NCBI GenBank assembly: GCA_013044195.1
Contig: JABEUV010000043.1
Span: forward strand, 1-42,459
DNA length: 42,459 bases
Direction: 5' to 3'
Source: Elusimicrobiota bacterium
GTDB taxonomy: Bacteria; Elusimicrobiota; Elusimicrobia; UBA1565; UBA9628
The translations under genes were made by a program, and so were the position numbers. This document shows, one piece after another, positions 30,404 to 42,459 of this stretch (positions within the stretch are counted from its first letter, which is position 1; the number at the start of each line of letters is the position of its first letter). The notes beneath the pieces are model-generated. The model was given only the letters and a program-made list of their open reading frames with translations, searched no databases and was not told where the DNA came from.

Positions 30404-31492
30404 ATGAGACAGCTCAAGCCCGAGGTCGTTCAGGAGCGCAAACGCCACCTTCTGCAGTGGATCGTCCACTATTACATCAAGACCTCCAAGCCGGTGTCCT
30501 CCGGGCTGATCGCCGAAGAGTCGGGGCTGGACCTGTCCAGCGCGACGATCCGCAGCATCCTTCAAGAACTGGAGGAAGACGGCTACTTGATTCAGCCTCA
30601 CTCCTCTTCGGGGCGCGAGCCCAGCGACAAGGGTTATCGCTTTTTCGTCGACTACCTGTCCGGTGTTCAGCGCCTGGCCGCGACCGAGAAGGACAGTATT
30701 GAGGAACAGTATCGCCGGCGCATCGGGGAGCTGGACACCTTGCTGGTGGAGACCTCGCGCCTGTTGTCGAGCGTGTCGCACGGCGCGGGTATCGTGCTTT
30801 CGCCCCAGGCCAAGCGCCAGACGCTCAAGCGCCTGGAACTGGTCGCGCTGGGCGGGCGCAACGTGCTGGGCGTGATGGTCACCGAGGAGGGCTTAGTTCG
30901 CCATTGGCCCATCCAATTAACATTCGCTCCCACCGCGCGGCAACTCACTCTGCTCAACAACTTCCTCAATGAACAGGTGAAGGGTGTGCCGATCGAGAAG
31001 GCGCAGGCGCAGGTGCTGGCCAACCTGGGCGCGATGGAGCGCGAGTTCCAGGCCTTGGCGGAGTTGGCCGGAGAACTGATGAAGGACCTGGGCCGCGTCG
31101 CCTCGCCCGATTCCTTGTATATCGACGGCGCCGACAACATCCTCTCCCAAGCCGAGCAGTTCGGAGACCTGAAGGACGTGCAGTCTTTGATGCGCGTGAT
31201 CGGAGAGAAGGAGCGCCTGGCGGAAATTTTGGAACGCGAGGTGCGCGACGCCGACGAGACGAATCTGCCCGCGCGCGTGCGCGTGCGCATCGGCGAAGAG
31301 GCGGGACTGCCGGAGCTGAAGGCGGCAAGCCTGGTCACGCACGTCTACCGCCACGGCGACCGCGTGGTGGGCGTGTTGGGCATACTGGGATCCAAGCGCA
31401 TGGAGTATTCGCGCATGATGGGACTGGTGGACTATGTCGGCCGTCTAGTCGAGGGACGGCTTCAAGAATGGGATCAGGAGGACGAGCGGTGA
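30404..31492 (+). CDS. hrcA: Heat-inducible transcription repressor HrcA
   Basis: HrcA binds CIRCE and represses chaperone operons; GroEL helps it fold in many bacteria. The 362 residues begin with a winged helix (KTSKPVSSGLIAEESGLDLS, ATIRSILQELEEDGYLIQPH). The conserved tail of the helix-turn-helix reads SSSGREPSDKGYRFFVDYL, where most HrcA have S-A-G-R-I/V-P-T-D-x-G-Y-R. The GAF-like and insertion domains follow, with LVALGGRNVLGVMVTEEG, and the C-terminal GVLGILGSKRMEYSRMMGLVDYVG is a strong family signature. No Shine-Dalgarno is seen before the ATG. Its stop overlaps the grpE GTG. It is the first gene of hrcA-grpE-dnaK-dnaJ. Confidence 0.96.
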   Translation: MRQLKPEVVQERKRHLLQWIVHYYIKTSKPVSSGLIAEESGLDLSSATIRSILQELEEDGYLIQPHSSSGREPSDKGYRFFVDYLSGVQRLAATEKDSIEEQYRRRIGELDTLLVETSRLLSSVSHGAGIVLSPQAKRQTLKRLELVALGGRNVLGVMVTEEGLVRHWPIQLTFAPTARQLTLLNNFLNEQVKGVPIEKAQAQVLANLGAMEREFQALAELAGELMKDLGRVASPDSLYIDGADNILSQAEQFGDLKDVQSLMRVIGEKERLAEILEREVRDADETNLPARVRVRIGEEAGLPELKAASLVTHVYRHGDRVVGVLGILGSKRMEYSRMMGLVDYVGRLVEGRLQEWDQEDER

Positions 31493-31979
31493 GCGACGAA
31501 GCCAAGACCGCCGCGCCCGCGGACGCGGCCGCCCCGGCGGAGGCGGCGCCGGACTATTTCGGCCAGCTGCTGATGCTGAAGGCGGAGTTCGAGAACTACC
31601 GCAAGCGCGTGGACCGCGACCGTCCCGAGTGGCTCAAGCTGGGACGGGCGGAAGTGCTGGTGAAGCTTCTGCCGCTCTACGATCTGCTCCAGCATGCGCA
31701 TGCGGAGGTCAAGACCGGGCACGCGGACACCCCGCTTGCCAAGGGCCTGGACGCGATTTTCCGCGAGTTCGAGAAGCTTTTCAAGGAAGAGGGGGTCGCG
31801 CGGATCGACCCCGCCGGCAAGCCGTTTGATCCGCACTATCACGAGGCCTTCGGCTTCGTCGACAGGCCGGACGTCGAGGAGGGCGCCGTCGCCGACGTGC
31901 TGCAGCCCGGCTACCTTCTCGGTGATAAAGTTTTGCGGACCGCCAAGGTCCGCCTGCAGAAAAAGAAGCAGGAGGGGAT

Positions 31980-31983
<4 letters not shown>
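31489..31983 (+). CDS. grpE: Nucleotide exchange factor GrpE
   Basis: GrpE drives ADP release from DnaK. I start it at the GTG at 31489, which overlaps the hrcA stop (GTGA) and follows CAGGAGGACGAGC; the track start at 31468 lies inside hrcA. The 164 residues are short for the family. After an Ala-rich leader come [19 protein letters not shown] (the coiled-coil helix), [47 protein letters not shown], and the GrpE signature with [21 protein letters not shown]. The usual I-R-P-A-L/M-V wording is replaced but alignable. The stop overlaps the dnaK ATG. Confidence 0.94.
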
Positions 31984-33830
<1,847 letters not shown>

Positions 33831-33856
33831 GGCCGCGGGCGCGGTCCGGGTGGGGC

Positions 33857-34990
33857 ATGGCTAACGATTACTACGGTCTTCTGGGCGTCGCGCGCAACGC
33901 GACCGAGGCGGAGATCAAGTCCGCGTACCGAAAGTTGGCCATGAAGCACCATCCGGACCGCAATCCCGGCAGCAAGGAGTCGGAGGAGACGTTCAAGAAA
34001 ATCGGCGCCGCCTACGAGGTCCTTTCCGACGTGAAGAAGCGCAAGCTCTACGACCAATACGGCGAGGCCGCAGTCAACGCCGGCGCCTCCGGCGGCTTCG
34101 GCGGGGTTCCGCCGGGCTTCGAGGGCTTCGGCGGCGCGGACGTCAACGAGGCGTTCGGGGACTTATTCGAGAATTTCTTCGGCGCCGCGAGCGGCCGCGG
34201 CGGCCGCAGACGCGCGGCGGGCGCGGACCTCAAATACGAGACGGATATCTCTTTAGAAGACGCGTTCACGGGATCGCAACTGCCGCTGAAGTTCCCGCGC
34301 GTGGAGTCCTGCGCGACCTGCGGCGGCTCCGGCGCCAAGCCCGGAACCCACCTCAAGCGCTGCGCGCAGTGCCGCGGGTCCGGCCGCATCCAGCTGTCGC
34401 AGGGATTCTTTTCCATGGCGCAGGCCTGCCCGCGCTGCCGCGGCGAAGGCCAGGTCGTGGAGGATCCCTGCAAGGACTGCCGCGGCCAGGGCCGCGTGCG
34501 CCGCGAGGCCGACCTCAAGATCAAGATCCCTCCGGGCATCTACGACGGCGCGACCTTGCGCATCTCCGGCGAGGGCGAGGCCGGTCCGCACGGCGCCGGC
34601 GCCGGCGACCTGTACGTCCACATCAAGGTCAAGGCCGACCCGCGTTTTGAACGCCGCGAGGACGACCTGACCGCGGTGACCGGCATCGACGTGGCCACCG
34701 CCGCGCTGGGCGGCTCCGTGGACGTGCCCACCATCGACGGCGAGTCCGTGCGCGTGAAAATTCCCTCCGGCGCCCAGGCCGGAGCCACCTTCCGCGTGCG
34801 CGAGAAAGGCATGCCCCGCCTGCATGGGCGCGGCCGCGGCGACCTTCTGGTCCAAGTCCGCGTCGACGTTCCGCGCGAGCTGACCGCGCGCCAGCGCGAG
34901 CTCCTAGAGGAACTGCGCAAGTCCTTCGATCCCGACGGCGCGGCCAAGGGCGACGGCGGAGTCTTCGGCCGCATCTTCGGCAAGGAATAG
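33857..34990 (+). CDS. dnaJ: Chaperone DnaJ (Hsp40)
   Basis: DnaJ delivers clients and stimulates DnaK ATPase. The 377 residues show the J domain ([20 protein letters not shown], then HHPDRNP with the HPD triad), a Gly/Phe-rich linker, and four zinc-binding repeats ([32 protein letters not shown]). The C-terminal beta-domains include [22 protein letters not shown] and a dimerisation tail. All four C-x-x-C-x-G-x-G motifs are intact. It is 26 nt after dnaK, in a short GC-rich gap that has no clear terminator, so it is the last gene of the heat-shock operon. Confidence 0.96.
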   Translation: MANDYYGLLGVARNATEAEIKSAYRKLAMKHHPDRNPGSKESEETFKKIGAAYEVLSDVKKRKLYDQYGEAAVNAGASGGFGGVPPGFEGFGGADVNEAFGDLFENFFGAASGRGGRRRAAGADLKYETDISLEDAFTGSQLPLKFPRVESCATCGGSGAKPGTHLKRCAQCRGSGRIQLSQGFFSMAQACPRCRGEGQVVEDPCKDCRGQGRVRREADLKIKIPPGIYDGATLRISGEGEAGPHGAGAGDLYVHIKVKADPRFERREDDLTAVTGIDVATAALGGSVDVPTIDGESVRVKIPSGAQAGATFRVREKGMPRLHGRGRGDLLVQVRVDVPRELTARQRELLEELRKSFDPDGAAKGDGGVFGRIFGKE

Positions 34991-35060
34991 TTCCGTCGGA
35001 AGGGGGGGGTAAAATGAGACCCTCTTTCGTCGAAATAATCCCCCGTTGCGGGCCGGTTCG

Positions 35061-35069
35061 TGGTAGAAT
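35061..35069 (+). promoter_or_regulatory. Extended -10 promoter of the cold-shock gene
   Basis: TGGTAGAAT, an extended -10 (TGn plus TAGAAT). The only TTG-type hexamer upstream (35046) is too close for a -35. Predicted leader is about 70 nt (to 35146), within the range of csp mRNAs with structured 5' regions. Confidence 0.5.
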
Positions 35070-35146
35070 AAAGCTATCGGGAAGATGGTTTCCCGTGCCA
35101 CATAGACGTAAGTGAGCAAGACGTACAGAAGAGGATAGACAACGAC

Positions 35147-35350
35147 ATGGCGACCGGAAAAGTGAAGTGGTTCAACGATCAGAAGGGCTTCGGATTCATC
35201 ACGCCGGACGATGGGTCTAAGGACTTGTTCGTTCACCACTCGTCCATCATGGGCGAAGGCTTCAAGACTTTGGCCGAGAATCAGGCCGTGGAGTTCGACG
35301 TGGAGAAGTCCGACAAGGGCCCCCGCGCCGGAAACGTTCGCAAGCTCTAA
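35147..35350 (+). CDS. Cold-shock protein (CspA family)
   Basis: A 67-residue single cold-shock domain that binds single-stranded nucleic acid and melts RNA structure. [22 protein letters not shown] carries RNP1 (K-G-F-G-F-I), and [17 protein letters not shown] carries RNP2. [19 protein letters not shown] completes the fold. The length is typical. The leader of about 70 nt and a strong hairpin after the gene make it a single-gene transcript. Cold or general growth regulation is possible, and the sequence does not show which. Confidence 0.95.
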   Translation: MATGKVKWFNDQKGFGFITPDDGSKDLFVHHSSIMGEGFKTLAENQAVEFDVEKSDKGPRAGNVRKL

Positions 35351-35373
35351 TCGGCTGACGAACACCGCCTGAC

Positions 35374-35410
35374 AAAGCCCCCTGCGCCGCGCGCGGCGCA
35401 GGGGGCTTTT
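35374..35410 (+). terminator. Intrinsic terminator of the cold-shock gene
   Basis: A perfect inverted repeat, GCCCCCTGCGCCGCG and its complement (35377-35406), flanked by AAA and TTTT. It is the clearest rho-independent terminator in the window and lies 23 nt after the stop. Confidence 0.92.
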
Positions 35411-35476
35411 GCCTATGTTCGCAGGCCTTCTCGTCCTTTGCTAGGATGAAGCGACGGCGCGTGACAAGGAGGCGAC

Positions 35477-35719
35477 ATGAGCGAAGAGGATTTGAAGGCG
35501 GAACTGGCGAAGCTGAAGGCGGAGAACGAGGCGCTTCGGAAATCAAGCGCGAGCGGCGTATCCTTGAAGGTCAGCCAGAAAGGCGCGCTCTCTCTGTATG
35601 GCATGGGCCGCTTCCCTGTCACCCTTTACAAGGAGCAGTGGCTGAAGATTCTAGAGATGGCCGACGGCATCCGTAATTTCATCTCGGAAAATAATTCCCA
35701 GCTCAAAGAAAAGCAATAG
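35477..35719 (+). CDS. Small conserved-looking protein with N-terminal coiled coil
   Basis: An 80-residue protein with a strong Shine-Dalgarno (AAGGAGGCGAC). Residues 1-23 (MSEEDLKAELAKLKAENEALRK) form a coiled coil. The rest reads VSLKVSQKGALSLYGMGRFPVTLYKEQWLKILEM, then a helix ADGIRNFISENN. The phrase S-x-K-G-x-x-S-x-Y-G-M-G-R-F-P-V-T-L-Y-x-E-Q-W resembles small conserved bacterial proteins of unknown function that I have seen before but cannot name. It is 14 nt before rsmE and probably in the same transcript. Confidence 0.7.
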   Translation: MSEEDLKAELAKLKAENEALRKSSASGVSLKVSQKGALSLYGMGRFPVTLYKEQWLKILEMADGIRNFISENNSQLKEKQ

Positions 35720-35733
35720 GGGGCGGCCTGCTC

Positions 35734-36507
35734 ATGCCACAGTTCTTCGTCGCTGCCGAGGACATCCAGAAAAAATCGTTCCGGCTGACCGGTCCGGAGG
35801 CCTTTCACGTGGTCAAGGTCCTGCGCTACGCGCCGGGCCAGACCATCGAGCTGTTCGACGGCAAGGGCGGGCGGTTTTCGGGCGTCATCGAGGACGTGGG
35901 GCCGGACGGCGCGGTCGCGGGGCGGCTGACGGCCACGCTGAAGGCCGACGACGCGCGTACCCCGGTCCGCGTGCATCTCCAACTCGGACTGCTCAAGGCC
36001 AGCCATTGGGACTATGCGCTTGAGAAGGGCACGGAGCTGGGCGCGGCGACCTTCACCCCCATCCTGACGCCGCGCACGGTCGTCTTGATCCACGAAGTGG
36101 AGCGCGCGCGGGCCAAGCAGGACCGCTGGGCGCGCGTGGTGATGGCGGCGGCCAAGCAGTGCGGGCGCGCGGACCTGCCCACGGTCAAGGAGCCGCAGGC
36201 GTTTCGCGACGCGATTCGCGCCTGCAAGGACCAGGGGCTGATCCTGCTGGCATGGGAGGGCATGAAGGGCGCGGTTGCCGGCGAAAGCCTGCGCGCGGTC
36301 CTGAAGGCGGCCGACGCCGCGCGGGGCGACCAGCCTCTGGATGTCTTCGTGTTCATCGGTCCCGAAGGCGGCTTCACCGAAGAGGAAGTCGAGCTGGCCG
36401 AAACCGAGGGCGCGACCTTGTTCGGGCTGGGCCCGCGCATCCTGCGCGCGGAGACCGCGGCCGCGGCCGCGGTGACGCTCGTCCAGTACGAGCTCGGCGC
36501 GCTTTGA
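35734..36507 (+). CDS. rsmE: 16S rRNA (uracil(1498)-N3)-methyltransferase
   Basis: RsmE methylates U1498 of 16S rRNA in the decoding region, using S-adenosylmethionine. The 257 residues have the N-terminal PUA-like domain (MPQFFVAAEDIQKKSFRLTG, HVVKVLRYAPGQTIELFDGKG) and a SPOUT/trefoil-knot domain: LGLLKASHWDYALEKGTELGA, WARVVMAAAKQCGRADLP, FIGPEGGFTEEEVELAE and LGPRILRAETAAAAAV. All knot motifs are present. The stop overlaps a TTG that begins a small membrane protein, so the two are probably coupled. Confidence 0.95.
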   Translation: MPQFFVAAEDIQKKSFRLTGPEAFHVVKVLRYAPGQTIELFDGKGGRFSGVIEDVGPDGAVAGRLTATLKADDARTPVRVHLQLGLLKASHWDYALEKGTELGAATFTPILTPRTVVLIHEVERARAKQDRWARVVMAAAKQCGRADLPTVKEPQAFRDAIRACKDQGLILLAWEGMKGAVAGESLRAVLKAADAARGDQPLDVFVFIGPEGGFTEEEVELAETEGATLFGLGPRILRAETAAAAAVTLVQYELGAL

Positions 36508-37013
36508 GCCAGCCGGGTTTCGGCCGCGACGTCGCGGGCCGCCTGACGCCGAAAGTCGCCCGCACGTTGCGCGTGGTGAGCACCGCGATGGGCGTCGGCG
36601 TACTCGCGCTGGCGGCGGCGGTCGTCTTCGTCTATGGGCGCGGAGCGGGCGCGGAGCCGTCGCCGCAGGCGCTGATTCAAGCGCGCCTGCTGACCATGGT
36701 CTCGCTGTTCGGCACTTTGGTGGCGATCTTCGCCTCGGAGATCGTCTGGCGCCAGCAATTGCTGGCCGCGGACGCGGCGGCCGCCGCCGCTCAGGTTCCG
36801 GCCGCGTTCATCTTCCGCGCCGCTCTGCGCGAGAGCGCGGCGCTTTTGGGGGCCGCGACCGCGCTGCGTGCCGCCGCTTCCGGTGTGTTGGGCGCCTTTC
36901 CCGCCTATTGGGTGAACTTCGCGCCGGCCGCGCTGTTCGCGGCGTTTCTTCGGGCGCACTGGCCTTCCGATGAACGGCTCAAGGCCGAGGTCGAGGCCGC
37001 GCTCGGCGGCTGA
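36504..37013 (+). CDS. Multi-pass membrane protein of unknown function
   Basis: I place the start at the TTG at 36504, which overlaps the rsmE stop (TTGA); no ATG lies earlier in the frame, and the track ORF begins inside rsmE. The 169 residues start SQPGFGRDVAGRLTPKVARTL, then show hydrophobic helices: VVSTAMGVGVLALAAAVVFVYG, LLTMVSLFGTLVAIFASEIVW, and a third, weaker region (LLGAATALRAAASGVLGAFPAYWVNFAPAALFAAFL). The last part (RAHWPSDERLKAEVEAALGG) is charged. I recognise no family. A GTG at the third hydrophobic-helix start is an alternative start. Confidence 0.65.
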   Translation: MSQPGFGRDVAGRLTPKVARTLRVVSTAMGVGVLALAAAVVFVYGRGAGAEPSPQALIQARLLTMVSLFGTLVAIFASEIVWRQQLLAADAAAAAAQVPAAFIFRAALRESAALLGAATALRAAASGVLGAFPAYWVNFAPAALFAAFLRAHWPSDERLKAEVEAALGG

Positions 37014-37084
37014 CGCCCAGAACTTCAGACGGATTTAAGCTGGGCTTGGGCGCGGGGGCCGCGCGGGCCGGTTAAGCTGATGAC

Positions 37085-37677
37085 GTGAACAAGGCGACCG
37101 CGGCCGGGACCGCGCTTTGGATGGCTCTCTGCGCGTCCGGCATGTACGCTCTCTGGTCCTACGCCAGCGCGCCCGGCCAGATCGGCTCGGTCCCGCGGCG
37201 CTGGCCGGCCGCGGCGGCGTCGCGGCCGGACCCGACGCGTCCCACGCTCCTGGTGTTCGTGCATCCGCACTGTCCATGCACGCGCGCGACCCTGGACGAC
37301 CTCGCGTGGGTGTTGACGCGCGCGCGCGGCCGCGTGGCGGCGCGCGCGTATTTTTACAGGCCCGCCGACGAATCGGACGGCTGGACGCGCACGTCGTTGT
37401 GGAAGACGGCCGGGGCGCTCGGCGTGGCGGCCGCGTCGGACCCGGACGGCGCGCAGGCGCGCCTCTTCGGCGCGGCCACGTCCGGCATGGCGCTGATTTA
37501 CGCGCCCGACGGCCGCCTGCTTTACGACGGCGGCCTCACGCCCGGCCGCGGCCACGAGGGCGACGGCCCGGGCCGCAAAACGGCGCTCGCGGCGATCGAC
37601 GGCACGCTCGCGTCGGCGGCCGAGGTTCCGGTGTTCGGCTGCGCGCTGATTTGGGCGGGGACGAAAAGAGAGGGCTT

Positions 37678-37681
<4 letters not shown>
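37085..37681 (+). CDS. RedB-like thioredoxin-fold membrane protein
   Basis: A 198-residue protein starting at a GTG at 37085. One N-terminal helix ([19 protein letters not shown]) anchors it, and the rest is extracytoplasmic or membrane-facing. The core resembles a thioredoxin fold: [20 protein letters not shown] with a C-P-C motif in place of C-x-x-C, an [24 protein letters not shown] strand pair, and a late VFGC. Similar proteins are annotated RedB in several phyla, with a possible thiol or metal role. The stop overlaps the start of the next gene, a hybrid kinase (ATGA). A weak TAAGCT hexamer lies 6 nt before the GTG. The redox role is inference. Confidence 0.7.
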
Positions 37682-40305
<2,624 letters not shown>

Positions 40306-40312
40306 TCGGGCC

Positions 40313-41554
40313 ATCGATATCTGGGTCAAGACGTTCGGCTGCCGGGTCAATCAGGCCGAGGGCGACGCGCTGAAGGCCGCGCTGCTGGCCGGCGGCGCCG
40401 CGTCCGCCACGGGCTTCGAGGACGCCGACGTGTGCGTCGTCAACACCTGCACGGTCACTGCGGAGGCCGACCGCGAGGCGCTGGCTCTTCTGCGGCGCGT
40501 CACGCGCCGCAATCCCGCCGCACGGCTGGTGGTGACCGGTTGCCTGGCGGAGCGCGCTCCCGACCTGGTGCGCGCGGCGGCGCCGCACGCGACGGTGGTG
40601 GGCCACGCGGGCAAGGCGTCCATTCCCGCGCTGTTCGGTTGCGCGCCCGCGCCGGCGGAGGCCGCCCTGCCGGCGTCGAACGGGCGCAGCCGCGCGTTCT
40701 TGAAAATACAGGACGGCTGCAACATGGCGTGCGCCTACTGCACGATCCCGTCGATCCGGCCGACCTTGGTCTCGCTGCCTGTCGCGGAGCTATTGGAAAA
40801 AACGCGGGCGTACGCGGCGGCGGGCGTGCCCGAGATCGTGCTGTGCGGCGTGCGCCTGGGCCGCTACCTGCGCCGCGATGCGGGCACGCGCACGGACCTG
40901 GCCGGCCTGATCGAGCGCCTGCTGGAAGTTCCGGGGAACTTTCGCGTCCGGCTGTCGTCGCTGGAAGTCACCGACGCGACCGACCGCCTTTTTACGCTGA
41001 TGCGCGGGGCGGGCGGCCGCCTCTGCCCTCACCTGCACCTGCCCTTGCAGTCCGGCTGCGACGCGACGCTCAAGCGGATGAAGCGCTGGTATACGGCGGA
41101 TTTTTATCGCCGCCGAGCCGACGCCTACCGTGCGGCCGCGCCGGACGGCTCCTTGTTTGCCGACGTGATCGCGGGTTTCCCCGAGGAGACCGACGCCGAG
41201 CACGAAGAGTCGCTTGGTTTCGCTCGCGACCTGCAATTCGACGGCCTGCATGTGTTTCGCTACTCGCCGCGCCCCGGCACCGCCGCGGCGCGCTGGAAGG
41301 CCCCATCGGAGCGCGTCGTCTCCGCCCGGGCCCAGGCCTGGCGCACGCTTGACTTCGAGCGCCGTGGCGCGCACGCACGCCGCGCCGTGGGCCGTCCGCG
41401 CGTCCTTGCGCCCGCCCTGGACGGCCGCGAGGGCGTCAGCGAGGACTTTCTGACCGTGCGCGTCGACGGCGTCCTGGGCCGCGGCCTGACGCCGGTGCGC
41501 GTGACGGGGCTGGCCGGCGGCGTGCCGACGGGAACGGCACGGACGGCCGTCTGA
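40313..41554 (+). CDS. mtaB: tRNA t6A37 methylthiotransferase MtaB, apparent ATC start
   Basis: MtaB is a radical-SAM enzyme that adds a methylthio group to t6A37 of tRNA. The track begins at a GTG at 40430, but the frame stays open upstream and encodes the conserved UPF0004 N-terminus (IDIWVKTFGCRVNQAEGD). MtaB normally starts M-x-x-x-x-K-T-F-G-C-R-V-N-Q, so the ATC sits exactly where Met is expected and there is no in-frame ATG, GTG or TTG between the kinase stop and 40430. The 413 residues show cluster Cys in FGCRVNQ, VNTCTVT and VVTGCLAE. The radical-SAM C-x3-C-x2-C is in CNMACAYCTIP. HLHLPLQSG and FPEETDAE are also typical. The TRAM end is short. Sequencing error is an alternative to a true ATC start. 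Confidence 0.93.
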   Translation: MDIWVKTFGCRVNQAEGDALKAALLAGGAASATGFEDADVCVVNTCTVTAEADREALALLRRVTRRNPAARLVVTGCLAERAPDLVRAAAPHATVVGHAGKASIPALFGCAPAPAEAALPASNGRSRAFLKIQDGCNMACAYCTIPSIRPTLVSLPVAELLEKTRAYAAAGVPEIVLCGVRLGRYLRRDAGTRTDLAGLIERLLEVPGNFRVRLSSLEVTDATDRLFTLMRGAGGRLCPHLHLPLQSGCDATLKRMKRWYTADFYRRRADAYRAAAPDGSLFADVIAGFPEETDAEHEESLGFARDLQFDGLHVFRYSPRPGTAAARWKAPSERVVSARAQAWRTLDFERRGAHARRAVGRPRVLAPALDGREGVSEDFLTVRVDGVLGRGLTPVRVTGLAGGVPTGTARTAV

Positions 41555-41557
41555 TCA

Positions 41558-42459
41558 TCAGGGGCGGGCTAAGACGACCAGATCGGCTTGCGTGCAGATG
41601 GCGTGATAACCCGCAAGCCGTTTAAGAACGGCCGCGCTCGTCGCGGGATCCGCTTTGACCAGCCAATAGCGCGACAGCAGGACGCGATCCGGCAGGAATA
41701 GTCTCGACTCGAAGACGGGACTTGCACCGAAAGGGAGGATGCGTAGCTGCCGACGCAGCGCGAAGTGCGGCGAAAGATATTCGTCGACCCAGAGCGATGC
41801 CTGCGGTGGGACGCAGCGCGCTATCTTTGGGACGGCTTCAACCCAGGCCGACGGTAGAACGCCGATCGGCGGAGAAAATGAGGCGCTCTGAAGAAAATTG
41901 ATGCCGATCGCGAGCGCCGCGACGGCGGCAAGCCGCACCCTTCTTTCGGGACGGGCCCAGAGCGTCTGCAGTCCGGTTGCGGCCGACCAAGCCAGCGGTC
42001 CGAGGAGCATCGAGCCATAGTGCTCCTCCAGGCGCATGAACGTCGATGAAGAATCCGCCAGTTGCTGCGGAAGCCACGTGGCGGCCGCGGGCAGCACCGC
42101 GGCGCCGCCGGCCAACGGCAGGAGTCCGAAGCTCAGGAGGGTCCGCGCCGCGATTTCGGCTTTCACCGGCGGCCAGACCAAGCTTCGAGCGATCCTGAGG
42201 GGGTCGGACAAAAGCGTGTGGAGCACGCCGGACAAGGACCCTCCGAGGTTCTGATAGAATCCCCATTTGTCGTAGAAGTTCATGCCTGCGCGGTAGCGCT
42301 CGATGAGAGCCATTTCTCCGAACCATAACGCAATCGCGGCGGCCATGAGGCCGCCGCCCAGCGCGCGCGCGCGCGAATTGCGGCCGGCGGCGATGAATGC
42401 GGCTGCGACGCCGAACAGCGTCATCGGAGCCTGCTCTCGCGTCAGCAGCAAGGCCGCCA
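41558..42459 (-). CDS. DUF2079-like membrane protein, C-terminal part
   Basis: The frame runs off the right edge of the window, and the ORF track begins at an internal Met. About 300 residues are visible. Hydrophobic helices occur near the N-terminal side (TLFGVAAAFIAAG, LGGGLMAAAIALWFGEMAL) and in the middle (LLSFGLLPLAGGAAVLPAAAT, VRLAAVAALAIGINFLQSASF). The REQAP and MRLEEHYGSMLLGPLAWSAATG phrases, with a final soluble domain (WVDEYLSPHFALRRQLRILP and ADLVVLARP), resemble the DUF2079 family of predicted polytopic proteins that have a glycosyltransferase-like layout. It is convergent with mtaB, 3 nt apart. The first part of the protein lies outside this window. Confidence 0.6.
   Translation of the reverse strand, partial: AALLLTREQAPMTLFGVAAAFIAAGRNSRARALGGGLMAAAIALWFGEMALIERYRAGMNFYDKWGFYQNLGGSLSGVLHTLLSDPLRIARSLVWPPVKAEIAARTLLSFGLLPLAGGAAVLPAAATWLPQQLADSSSTFMRLEEHYGSMLLGPLAWSAATGLQTLWARPERRVRLAAVAALAIGINFLQSASFSPPIGVLPSAWVEAVPKIARCVPPQASLWVDEYLSPHFALRRQLRILPFGASPVFESRLFLPDRVLLSRYWLVKADPATSAAVLKRLAGYHAICTQADLVVLARP

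Noticed and set aside
35018-35130. Possible 33-codon ORF (MRPSFVEII...) between dnaJ and the cold-shock gene
   Set aside because: A G-run precedes its ATG, but it would span the csp promoter and leader, and it has no protein-like features.
37117-37677. N-terminal extension of the hybrid kinase
   Set aside because: It overlaps the RedB-like gene in another frame and is Arg-rich without any motif. The coupled ATG at 37678 is preferred.

Overview
This is a GC-rich, gene-dense bacterial chromosome segment with no tRNA, rRNA, CRISPR array, transposase or phage gene that I can see. Diderm features are present: PorV-like beta-barrel, lipoproteins, periplasmic Dcp, c-type cytochromes, BON-domain protein. 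The best guess is an uncultured diderm lineage such as Elusimicrobiota. This rests on the PorV/UPF0164-type barrel, the secreted protein with a FlgD/T9SS-like C-terminal domain, the HrcA/CIRCE-controlled grpE-dnaK-dnaJ cluster and the overall gene style. It is an inference from the sequence alone; Acidobacteria-, Gemmatimonadota- or Planctomycetes-like groups are not excluded.

Layout. 0-5.1 kb (minus strand): a partial PorV-like barrel and a coupled secreted sorting-domain protein, nadC, a Trp/Tyr-rich secreted protein, and an alpha/beta-hydrolase with a tiny coupled upstream ORF. 5.2-10.9 kb: an accessory, partly decayed zone. It holds a 2OG-Fe oxygenase, an M48 protease, CsbD, BON and DUF3309 stress/envelope genes and a lipoprotein, mixed with remnants of a frameshifted secreted protein, threonine aldolase, a DnaQ-type exonuclease and a spermidine-synthase-like protein. 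Three copies of a short interspersed repeat lie between 9.4 and 14.4 kb. 10.9-15.4 kb: Dcp peptidase, nitroreductase, MscL with a zinc ribbon, and a tandem-ACT protein. 15.4-21 kb: cytochrome c, uvrB and a membrane protein (one minus-strand unit), an aldo/keto reductase and a di-haem cytochrome. 21-26 kb: a small operon (YkoF-like, PhyH oxygenase, tag) facing a PAS-GAF-LOV-like hybrid kinase. 26-30.3 kb: lipoproteins, clpP, a TlpA-like thioredoxin and a subtilase. 30.3-35.4 kb: hrcA-grpE-dnaK-dnaJ under a CIRCE element, then a cold-shock gene. 35.4-42.4 kb: rsmE, a RedB-like thiol protein coupled to a large hybrid kinase, mtaB and a partial DUF2079 membrane protein.

Regulation and expression. 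Many operon-first genes have a -10 hexamer exactly 6 nt before the start codon, which predicts leaderless mRNAs. Downstream genes are often joined by 4-nt overlaps (ATGA, GTGA, TTGA). The points most worth checking are the leaderless architecture, an apparent ATC start codon for mtaB, a ClpP with Asn at the catalytic Asp position, a LOV-like domain lacking its photoreactive Cys, a CIRCE operator with a symmetric base change, the coupled PorV-like/sorting-domain pair, and the RedB-kinase pair.
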